In this document: positions 28,601 through 37,123 of the stretch, piece after piece
How the letters are laid out: each line of letters begins with the position of its first letter
Numbering within the stretch: the stretch's first letter is position 1
Origin: Apostichopus californicus
Taxonomy: Eukaryota > Echinodermata > Holothuroidea > Aspidochirotida > Stichopodidae
Reading direction: 5' to 3'
Length of the DNA stretch: 37,123 nt
NCBI GenBank assembly: GCA_020650975.1
Contig: JAIPMN010020113.1
Location: 1-37,123, forward strand
Notes under the pieces: generated by a model
What the model was told of the DNA's origin: nothing
What the model saw: the letters and a program-made list of their open reading frames with translations, nothing else
The model's database searches: none
Program-made: the position numbers and the translations under genes

Positions 28601-31549
28601 AATACTAGCAGACTTATTTAACAGTATGATGTACATAGTGTCCATGTATTATGTAGCTAACAGCATTGTTATAGTATGTTGTACAATGTTTTAATGTAGC
28701 CACAACAATCCTGATCACAGTAAATCAAAATTAAGAAACGTTACATATAAGCCCTAACTGGTTGATAATACAAGCCTGAATCCAGCCAAGTTCCTACCTG
28801 GCAATGTTTAGTTCATAAAACACAAGACATGCTGGGAAAACTGCCAATTGACTAAAAGAGCAAATCAAGTTCCTCACCATCACCACAGCAACTTAACTTA
28901 CCGCATTATTTAAATAAAGCAGGTGGACATTTCCTACAAGGATATTACTCAAGTGTACTTCTTAAAGCCTTCTGATACATTTGAGGATAAGAACCAACAG
29001 GAATTAAACCTCTTTGATTTCATAATTTAGCCGAGCTTCCTAAAAAAAACCTAATTGGGAAATAGTCAACTCTAAGCAATATTCTGTTCAAGTGCCAAAT
29101 CATCACCATGGCAACAATACTGCGACTACGTTGTTTACAAGTCCCTGTGCGAGAAATTAGCCAAAAACTTACAAAGAGGAATCTTCAAACGATGACATCA
29201 GAGAAATATGCGGAAACAGAACACAAATTTGTAAACAGCAAAACAAATTTGTTTGGCTTGAACGGGATTTGACCCAATTACCGCAAGATGGACAAGTCCA
29301 AAGGAAATTAGAAGCAGCTTCCCTTTCCCTCTTTTTGTAACTCACACTTAAGGTCATTTGGGCCTGATTTGTGGCACACATGACATGCTTTGCTAACAAT
29401 GTAAGTGGCTATTACGTTTATGGAATACAAACATGTATGTTCCCATTGGTGAAATGAAATCAATTTCTGATGTACTGTACGTAAATGTTCTTGCTCGATC
29501 ATGTCAAGGTTAAATGTCCAGAGTGGAAAACTTTAAACTAGTTTCTCTGCTTCTCAAAGCAGGACACAAATTGGGTGGAGTCAGGAATTTTTTTTTTATT
29601 CATTACATATATTTTTTTTTCTCTTTTTTTATTCATTTATTTTAACATTTTTTTTTAAATTTATTTATTTATTTCTTATTTTTTATTTATTTTTCCCCCG
29701 ATTTTTTTCTTTAAACTTTTTCTTTATTTTTTTATTTCCCCCCCCCCCATCTTTATCTCCTTTTAAGTGCTCTATATTGTCTGCAAGTATTAAGTTTACC
29801 TTGTAGGCAAGTATTAAGTTCACCTTGTAGGCAAGTATTAAGGTTACCTTGTAGGCAAGTATTAAGTTTACCTTGTAGGGTGGTTATACTTTTGTGAGCA
29901 TGGGTAAGATGAATCATGACTTGGTCCAATGATCCCTGCCATTTACAGGAGGCCCCGGGGCAGGGGCATGAGTAGGGTCTGTACTCGCAGGTCTCCTCGT
30001 GGTCTGTCTTCTCTGTGTATGACATGGTCTGGATACAGCCCACCGATGCGTATTTACATGGAAACATCACCGTTTGGGCCACCTTCTCCATGGCTAGATT
30101 TCTGATACTCCCTGAAAGTTGGAAAAAAGAAAAAATAACCGGCATGCATAATGCGTTGTGGTTTCGATGATGTGAAATACATGTGCGGCAGTCTTCTTCA
30201 ACAATCTGAGGTAATGTATAGTGAAGGGTGTGAAGAAATATATCTGATTTCAACTGAAACTGGAGTAATGATTCGTTAATAGAGAACGGTAATATTCATT
30301 CTAGTCTTTATTTCTGTATTCCCAAATACTAATATTTGTGTATTGCTAAATATAATATTCAGTGAATGTATTCTAATTTATGGAGTATTCATTGCTGCTC
30401 GTTAATACATTATAAATATTCACAACAACTGGCTGATATTACACCTTACTGCAGGCTCCATTATTATCTACAACTTAAACAGGACGAATATTCCAAACGT
30501 TTACCAATATATCATTCATGCAAGTCTTAGAAATCTAGACCAGTTCTGTAACGACCTCCACAAGTCAACATTGTTTTTTTGATACTGTGCTTTAAATGTT
30601 CTGCTTCAAAGCACTTAAGAACTGACAGTACGAGCAGTGTGGCTGATAAATGTTAGAAACTGTTCGTACTGTCAGTACCAGTGCTTCGAAGCATGACTTG
30701 AGAGCAAGGTGTGCTCATTCAACTGGAAATGTACTCCGTTGGTTCCAATTTCATCTTCTTAACAGAATTTTAGGGACAAATACTCTCATGGTTAAAATTG
30801 GCAAAACCAATGATCCATTGTGCACTTTTTGTGGTGTGGCAGATGAGAGTTTAATTCATTTATTTTGGGAATGCAGCTTCACCCAGAAAGTATGGAGGGA
30901 TTTTCAAAACTGGGTTCAAATCAAATTAAATATCAATATTGCAGTTAGTAAAGAGCTTGTTCTGTTTGGAAATTATTTGTACAAAGACTATGTGTTTCAT
31001 AACATCCTTCTGGTTCCGAAATTTTGTGTTTACAAAAGTAAGGTTAAAAATGAGAAACCTTCCTTAAGCTATGGTAAAATTGATCTAAAGAAAAGTTTAT
31101 GTTTAAAACTAATTGTAAGCAAAATGCTTTTGATATCAGATGGCATAAATCTTTATTTGAAGTTTAATGATTTATTGGATGTTGTTGATAATATTGACTA
31201 ATGATCATAAAGTATATGTTATTATGAATTGTACATTGACTGGACTCTTGATGGAATGATAATGAAAAAATAAACAAATAAATAAAACAAAATAAAAATA
31301 AAAAAATGACCTGAGAGCAAATGAAGGGACATTGATGACAACACATCACTCACCTAGAGGGCCTCGACAAGTCGGACAACAATTCAGCTTTGGTCGGCAG
31401 TTCGAACAGACGAGATGTCCACTCTGACACTGTAGGATTGGGGGCAGTACATAGTCAAAACAGACCGGACATTCAAATAGACTTGCTAGATCTTGGTTGG
31501 TCGTAGGGGTGTGGCTCCTAGCCTTCCCAGCAGGACTGGCTCTGCTCAT
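25472..31549 (-). CDS. SIAH1: SIAH E3 ubiquitin-protein ligase, 4 coding exons, 268 aa
   Basis: Coding exons on the minus strand are 31354-31549, 29872-30111, 26945-27137 and 25472-25649. Phases agree, giving 807 nt including TGA. Residues 27-61 form a C3HC4 RING (C27, C30, C41, H45, C48, C51, C58, C61), preceded by [20 protein letters not shown] as in SIAH family members. The SIAH-type zinc fingers ([15 protein letters not shown]) and the substrate-binding domain ([20 protein letters not shown], later [17 protein letters not shown]) follow. SIAH proteins are cytosolic dimeric RING ligases that send bound substrates to the proteasome. The N-terminus before the RING is shorter than in human SIAH1 (282 aa). 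It converges with the FSIP2-like gene. No key zinc ligand is missing. Confidence 0.97.
26455..26912. repeat. C-rich minisatellite of about 95 bp, ~5 diverged copies (SIAH intron 3)
   Basis: Recurring blocks in order are CCATTCCCTTCCCAA, a CCCCTCC stretch, CATGCTGCCTC, ATGACCAA, AAGATATTTTCAA and TGACA. Copy lengths vary. It ends about 30 bp from the exon 3 donor, so on the SIAH RNA it is a G-rich intron start. Confidence 0.82.
26945..27137 (-). CDS. SIAH1: SIAH exon 3, substrate-binding domain
   Basis: Acceptor TTTTCAG|GG and donor CTACAG|GTATAT. Encodes [20 protein letters not shown] through [15 protein letters not shown], the first half of the TRAF-like substrate-binding and dimerisation domain. 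Highly conserved with vertebrate SIAH. Confidence 0.95.
27199..27354. repeat. 29-33-bp tandem repeat, 5 copies (SIAH intron 2)
   Basis: Five near-identical units built from AACATTCCCTTCCTGTA, then A/T/C plus GGGGCC or AGGGCC, then AATGT, with or without ATTA. Recent expansion. Confidence 0.9.
27990..28695. repeat. Degenerate 48-65-bp minisatellite with AGCTAGC cores (SIAH intron 2)
   Basis: About 11 units share TATTATGTAGCTAGCAG, then CATTGTTA, AGTATGTTGTACA, and a GTGTCC/GAGCC segment. Unit length varies with added TACTAG or TAC blocks. The cores AGCTAGCT, CTAG and GTAC are palindromic. Confidence 0.85.
29585..29750. repeat. T-rich / ATTT low-complexity tract with C run (SIAH intron 2)
   Basis: About 165 bp of T and ATTT runs ending in a C9-C10 run at about 29739-29748. 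On the SIAH RNA this reads as a G run followed by A-rich sequence just downstream of the donor array. Confidence 0.8.
29784..29879 (-). repeat. 24-bp tandem repeat, 4 copies, spanning the SIAH exon 2 donor
   Basis: Units are 29784-29807, 29808-29831, 29832-29855 and 29856-29879, differing by one or two bases. On the minus strand each contains CTACAAG|GT, so donor-like sites lie at exon ends 29872, 29848, 29824 and 29800. Each step adds eight in-frame codons (such as KLNTCLQG). Confidence 0.95.
29872..30111 (-). CDS. SIAH1: SIAH exon 2, zinc-finger region
   Basis: Acceptor CTTTCAG|GG. Encodes [20 protein letters not shown] through the paired SIAH zinc fingers to HKSITTLQ. The family-consistent donor is CTACAAG|GTAAAC at 29872. 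Three further copies of that donor follow in a tandem repeat, so longer exon variants are possible. Confidence 0.94.
30602..30693. repeat. Pre-miRNA-sized hairpin in SIAH intron 1
   Basis: Arms 30602-30638 and 30659-30693 pair around a 20-nt loop. The inner 17 bp (CTGACAGTACGAGCAGT against its partner) is continuous with one G-U pair, and the outer part pairs with one mismatch and a small internal loop. A short old fold-back element is the alternative. Confidence 0.7.
30693..31320. repeat. 15-bp target-site duplication flanking the LINE
   Basis: ATGACTTGAGAGCAA (30693-30707) and ATGACCTGAGAGCAA (31306-31320) flank the element with one mismatch. This fixes the element's ends and shows insertion by target-primed reverse transcription. 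Confidence 0.88.
30708..31305 (+). mobile_element. 5'-truncated non-LTR retrotransposon (LINE) in SIAH intron 1
   Basis: The open frame to 31201 encodes the C-terminal part of a LINE reverse-transcriptase protein, with the zinc-binding pattern C-x2-C-x8-H-x4-C in [18 protein letters not shown], followed by KVWRDF, typical of the zf-RVT region. A short 3' region and an A-rich tail (about 31264-31305) follow. It lacks the RT and endonuclease domains and lies antisense to SIAH. Confidence 0.85.
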
Positions 31550-31577
31550 AGCGGCGACGTGCTGTAGTTTCTTAAGA
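31354..31577 (-). CDS. SIAH1: SIAH exon with start codon and RING domain
   Basis: On the minus strand an acceptor TTCACAG|CT opens the exon at 31577, leaving 28 nt of 5'UTR before ATG at 31549-31547. At least one upstream noncoding exon must therefore exist. Coding runs 31354-31549 and encodes [20 protein letters not shown] and the complete RING. Donor CTAG|GTGAGT, one base into a codon. Confidence 0.95.
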
Positions 31578-34300
31578 GCTGTGAATTAAAGAGAAAACAA
31601 CCTCGGTTTATAATTTAATAAAGTAATCATATAGATATATATATGAGGGTAAAGAGGGCCTGACAGTTTGATCCTAACAGCATCAATAGTAAGAGATTTC
31701 AGGTATCAACTGGGGACATACTTCATCACATAGCAAGAGTAGAATGTAGGACTAGTTTTACATTCTAACTGGGGACACTGTATCATAACATCAACGAGAT
31801 GCACTACATATCATACCATCTGAAGTGTAAATGAATATTTAGGATAACAGAGGGTTCCCCTTTTCAGGAGAGCGGAACAGGGATAGGGGGGCAGGGAGAA
31901 GGGTATTTAGGCAAACTTTGTTACAAAACAGACCAACAATTCCACCCAGTAAAGTTCTGGAAAATAAGAAATGATGTATAATATTACATTTGAAATTGGT
32001 CTCCTACCTCTTCTTAATTCACTATCTAGGTCATATCTGTATATTAAACTATATAGGCCATGCACCAAGCATCGCACATAGTGCAGATCCGCAAATAAGC
32101 TTTAAATTAAGATTCAAGAGAAAAAACATAGCCACTGGAAGATAGATAAACCTGTGTTATATATATGCACGGTAAAGTATGCATCTTGGCATACTCAGCA
32201 AGGAGTGAAACCTGAAGATAGTGCACAGCATATATAGACACTGTGTAACAGCATACAGATAATGTTTACATAGACGTGTGTCTACTACAGTATGTACTCA
32301 GAAAGGAGTGAAACCTGAAGAAAGTACATAGCATATATAGACACTGTGTAACAGCATACAGACAATGTTTACATAGACTCATGTCTACTACGTACTGTAC
32401 TCACCCTTCTGCATTATTACATAACAGTTGCCACAGTTACCAGCAGAAATAATTCCATTACAGAGCAGACTATGTTCACAAACACGGTATTTACTGTACT
32501 GTAATGTTAGTGATATTATACCGTGTTAACCAGATATGGGAACCTTGCACTGTGTGTACTGTTACATGAAACAGCTCAGTTGGATGACAGGTACCAAGTC
32601 CCTCTGCCTCTCTCTCTTTCTATTACTGCAAGTAATATACCCTTTAATTCCTTAATTCGGCTAGGATACATTTAACTTCTACGAGAGAAGGAAATCCTAT
32701 TTAATGATTTCCTTTATTACTGCTCAACTTGTCCTCAAGGGGAAAGAGAAACTCATTATAAATAAGTAGGTTAAACAGCTGACAGGAAAGAGAATAACCA
32801 GACGAAACATTCTCAAATATGTATATATAGTGAGAATGAAACTGTGACAGACCAAATCAGGCAAATCTGTTTAACTTTTCCAATTAAATTACATTATATC
32901 ACCGACTCACTGATGGGCTATAATGTTCCAAATAATTTAACAGAATTTCAAGATTTTGGACCTAAAAAAACATATATATACTTATATAACAGGTTGGTCT
33001 GCTTTTAATACAGTAATTATGACCTTACCTAGCAATCCTTCCAGTCACTGACCCTACAGCAGCATATTACAGCCTACATATATTGAATGACCGTTGGCCA
33101 TTTTGAAGTCTAGTATACCCAAATGCCAGGGCTTACTTTTCTAAGTACTGTAAAATCCATTAGTTAGATAGGCCACAACGGTGGCTATACAGTACAACTT
33201 AGAAAACCACCACCTTACCCCTTAGTTCCCCCCACCCTCATCCCTACCCCATCCAGTCAACACTCAATTCACCCACCCCTTGCTCTCAACACTGGTTTTG
33301 AAGGGCAGAAACATGGGATGTGCTGTACATTACAGGTGGGGAAGGTGGGCAGAAGTGGGTCAGTAGGGGGTCAGTAGGGGGTCAGTAGGGATATTTACAA
33401 AGCTAACAAGTACCTGAACTTGGCAATTAATAATATCCTGGATAGTTGTATGAGGAACTAATCCATATAGCCACTAAATTAATAATCCATTAACAATTAA
33501 TAAAATCAATGTTTAATCTAGTTGTTCCGATGCTGCTCTAGAATACAGTATAACAATCACGATCGATGAAAATATCATACTCAAATGATCAAGGAAGAGT
33601 GTGGGTGTGGTTGAGTGGGAGGGGTAGGGGTAGGGGTTATTCCTACAGTAACTTGCTGAGTGATCATTCATGCATGAAAACTGACAGTACAATAATCATT
33701 ATTAACGTTTAAAGTTTATAATGTACTGTGAGTTAACATCTTGAAAAAAAATGTTTCACATGTTTCAAACTAACAACTGAGCAAGTTTTCAGGAAAAAAT
33801 GGAAAATAAGAAATAGTTGTTGTAGGGCTTCATAGTATTGTTTAAGATTACCCAAGCAACTTTGCAACATCCAAGAAATTATAATGACATTTGGCAGTAA
33901 CAACAGGTGTACATTTTGTAGTACACATACTGTACATAGTACATACATACAGTAGCTCTGTCATCGCTATGCATACAGTAGGCTATGGTACAATTCATTA
34001 AACTGTATAGTATACTGTACAATGTATACTGTACTATGTTTATTGTATGTGTACTACATTTTGTAGTACACATATATACATAGCTCTGTAATCGCTATGT
34101 ATAGACTATATACATAGACAGACAAGTACTACACATGGGTACTTCCATGCACTAGAGTATGTGCACTAGAGTATGAACAGTGGACATTTAAGAAAGTTTA
34201 AAAGGCTTCTATTTTTATCATACGTATCAACCACAGTAAACAATACCCAGCTACACTGTATAAAGCTGAATTGTCTGTCTACGGTAGGCTGTGGTACATT
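31578..34300. other. Presumed SIAH 5'UTR intron or upstream DNA, no gene seen
   Basis: Because the start-codon exon opens with a splice acceptor, this region is probably intron. It is AT-rich with short tandem duplications, including a GGGTCAGTAG repeat near 33356-33390 and GGTAGGGG repeats near 33620. No exon could be supported. Confidence 0.55.
32192..32400. repeat. 103-bp tandem duplication, 2 copies
   Basis: Copies begin at TACTCAG (32192 and 32295). They share AAGGAGTGAAACCTGAAGA, GCATATATAGACACTG and TGTTTACATAGAC, with about 10 percent divergence by eye. Confidence 0.88.
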
Positions 34301-34364
34301 TCTAACACCAATATGTATGTGTTGTTATGTACCTGGTGAGTGAAGTACAGCAATTCATGAAAAT

Positions 34365-35445
34365 ATACACTACATACCATACTATGTATACTGTACTAAT
34401 CTATGTACACTGTACTGTTCTACCGCTGTACTACGGTGACCTGTATTATGTGTACTGTACTATGTATACTGTATATTGTACTATACATACTGTACTAGAT
34501 GTGTACATACATGTATGTATACTGTACAATGTATTGTAATATGTATGTATTGTACTCTACTATCTATGTGAACTGTACTGTATACTGTATTGTACTATGT
34601 AACGTATATTGTACTATGAATACTCTCTATACTATACGTATACATGTATACTGTACAGTGTTTGTAATATGTATACTGTACTTTACAATCTACAGTATGT
34701 GTACTGTATATATATATGTATACTGTATTGTACTATGTAACGTATACTGTACTATGTGTACTGTACTATGTATATTGTACTATGTAAACTGTACTATGTG
34801 TACATGTATACTGTACAATGTATATGTATACTGTACTCTACTATCTATGTGAACTGTACTGTATATATGTATACTGTATTGTACTATGTATACGTATACT
34901 GTACTATGTGTACTATACTATGTATACTGTACTATGTATATTGTACTATGTAAACTGTACTATGTATACTGTACTATGTATACATGTATACTGTACAATG
35001 TATGTATATACTGTACTCTACTATCTTTTTTTCCTGACTGTATGTATACTGTATTGTACTATGTAACGTATATTGTACTATGTATAAGCTATACTCTCTA
35101 TACTATACGTATACATGTATACTTTACAGTGTTTGTAATATGTATACTGTACTTTACAATCTACAGTACTGTATGTGTACTGTACTGTATGTATACTATA
35201 TTGTACTATGTAATGTATACTGTACTATGTGTACGGTACTTTGTTTACTGTACTTTATATGCATACTGTCATGTAAACTGCACTGTACCTTCTGTGTACT
35301 GTCTATGTATGTATACTGTCCTATATGTGCTGTTCTATGTACATACTATTTATACTGTATATACTGTGTATAATGTACTATACTATATAATCTGTACTAT
35401 GTAAACTGTACAATACTACTGTATGTATAATGTACTGTACTGTTT
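34365..35445. repeat. GTAC/GTATAC minisatellite with higher-order structure, about 1.1 kb
   Basis: Variants of TACTGTACTATGTA tile the region. Longer blocks recur (for example CTATCTATGTGAACTGTACT near 34560 and 34839, 279 bp apart). The units are rich in GTAC, GTATAC and TACATGTA palindromes, so both strands can fold. The open frames here (Tyr/Cys/Thr/Val-rich) are artefacts. Confidence 0.9.
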
Positions 35446-36630
35446 GGGTGAGTGGGTCCATTACACATATCTAGCTATCATATCAGTGATCTAGATCATC
35501 CTAGGGTTTGTCTCTCCTTCAACTTCTGATATTCAAATTTCACAAACAACTAATATTAATGTTTTTATCTAAATTTTAATTCGCCACACTGTATCTGTGC
35601 TGTATTTTGAATGACAATGAATGTACACATGTACAGTACTCTATAGACATATTGTTAACATAAACAGGGTGTGTCTCAGGTCGGCTGAAATCTAATTACC
35701 AACACTGTGTGATGTTCAATATCAATCGCCCAACATTACTGGCAGGTAAATTGTCCTTGCCATGCAAACACAACATTGGAGAACATTTTACATGCTAGAG
35801 CAAGCATGCTGAACTTAACCGACTGCATAGGACTTGACTTTAGTCTGGTTATAAATCGATGACTCAGCAATCACCAGCCTATAGCTAATAGCAAGTAAAT
35901 GATCATCTTTGAGGGCAGCTGTACTTAATAGGACTACGATATGTATACTATGTACTATTGAGTGCAAGAACAGCTCTACGTAGATACAACATAATTTGTG
36001 GTGACATATATTCATGTGCTGTAACGCTCACTGCTAGCAGTTGGTAGAGCTATTGTACCAACTGTGTAATATTTCATGGATTTATAAAATGATAGTACTT
36101 TAAAGTCTGTGCATGAGTGAGAACGTAAATGTGGTGTCGAAAATCAAACTCCTGGATAACGTAAAAATGCTTCGGTTCCTGGATAATTCAAATCTTCTTT
36201 GACAGACATTACATACATTTCTCAGGAGTTAAGTGTACAGTACATCACATGTATACATGGTATGTCATTGAGAGTTCAACATGGTACAGTACACAGAACC
36301 TCAACCTTCATATCTGAACATTTAAATTAAAGTGCTGGTCGCATGTTACCATGACATGAAACTTAAACCAGCTGAAAGCTCTAACTACTTGATAGGTTGC
36401 AACAAATCCACTTTGCATGAAAGTACAGACTATAGGCATGCACTGTTGTATATTCATGAACTAGTAAGTACTGCTTAAACTTCTTAACCAAAACTGGCAA
36501 CAAGTGTCGGAAAATTGCACCGTCATTGTAATGAAGAACTTAATCAACTTGGGCTCTCAACAACAATTGCTACTGATTTACTCACAGTAAACTGTACTGC
36601 ATTAGGTGCAATACAAGTATAAATATACAT
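35446..36630. other. Unassigned AT-rich DNA upstream of SIAH
   Basis: No supported exon, repeat array or RNA gene. It may still contain a noncoding SIAH exon or promoter. Confidence 0.5.
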
Positions 36631-36635
36631 TAATT

Positions 36636-37045
36636 CACCTCTGATCTCCATCCCTCCCACTTCACCTCTGATCCCCATTCCTCACACCTCTGATCCCCAT
36701 TCCTAACACTTCACCTCTGATCCCCATTCCTAACACTTCACCTCTCATTCCCATTCCTAACACTTCACCTCTGATCCCCATCCCACACACTTCACCTCTG
36801 ATCTCCCATCCCTCCCACTTCACCTCTGATCCCCATTCCTCACACCTCTGATCCCCATTCCTAACACTTCACCTCTGATCCCATTCCTCACACTTCACCT
36901 CTGATCCCCATCCCTTACACTTCACCTCTGATCCCCATTCCTCACACCTCTGATCCCCATTCCTAACACTTCACCTCTCATACCCATCCCTCAAACTTCA
37001 CCTCTGATCCCCACCCCTAATAATTCACCTCTGATCCCATTTCCT
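36636..37045. repeat. C-rich minisatellite of about 25 bp, ~16 copies
   Basis: Units of CACTTCACCTCTGATCCCCA followed by TTCCTAA or TCCCTC, with shortened units lacking CTTCA (CACACCTCTGATCC). The marker variants recur in order, suggesting a higher-order repeat. It stops 70 bp before the window ends in a C run. Confidence 0.9.
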
Positions 37046-37123
37046 CTACCTTAGAATCTATAGTAAGACTACCAGTAACAAGGCAACTTTTCAAGGATTT
37101 TTGGCTGACGTCCCCCCCCCCCC

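Noticed and set aside
27990..28695. Possible CRISPR-like array of short repeats
   Set aside because: Units are degenerate and contiguous with no constant repeat/unique spacer pattern, and the DNA is clearly animal.
34327..35404. Tyr/Cys/Val-rich frames of up to 172 codons
   Set aside because: Produced by the GTAC/GTATAC array. No start context, domain or splice signal.

Overview
This is an animal (metazoan) genomic window. It has long introns, consensus GT/AG splice junctions, AATAAA signals, microsatellites, a non-LTR retrotransposon fragment and a tRNA-derived SINE. The two genes recognised here and the many TAGGCCTA-type palindromes in introns suggest a marine invertebrate deuterostome, perhaps an echinoderm. 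That taxon is an inference, not something the sequence proves.

Layout. (1) 1-2229: mostly unassigned. A possible terminal exon of an upstream gene (464-684) ends on overlapping AATAAA signals, and a perfect palindromic CRE (TGACGTCA) lies at 1995-2002, about 230 bp before the first gene's start codon. (2) 2230-21293, plus strand: a 14-exon gene whose exon phases all agree, giving a 7827-nt CDS (2608 aa). Its N-terminus matches the conserved N-terminal block of fibrous sheath-interacting protein 2 (FSIP2), a sperm-flagellum protein. A long basic helical region follows, then an acidic exon, then a 5.6-kb exon encoding a Ser-rich protein with two unrelated in-frame repeat arrays. (3) 21294-22830: 3'UTR and a convergent intergenic spacer with an old duplication, one copy of which is split by a SINE. 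(4) 31577-25472, minus strand: a complete four-coding-exon SIAH E3 ubiquitin ligase (268 aa: RING, SIAH zinc fingers, substrate-binding domain), with a long probable 3'UTR down to about 22833 and an upstream 5'UTR exon that is not located. A 5'-truncated LINE with a 15-bp target-site duplication sits in its first coding intron. (5) 31578-37123: presumed 5'UTR intron or upstream DNA of SIAH, dominated by minisatellites.

The two genes converge and need not be functionally linked. The observations most worth checking are: two segments of the FSIP2-like protein that fit the PKA-RII-binding (AKAP) amphipathic-helix pattern, beside repeat arrays full of basic-basic-x-Ser sites; a 24-bp tandem repeat that regenerates the SIAH exon-2 splice donor four times in frame; and two intronic hairpins.
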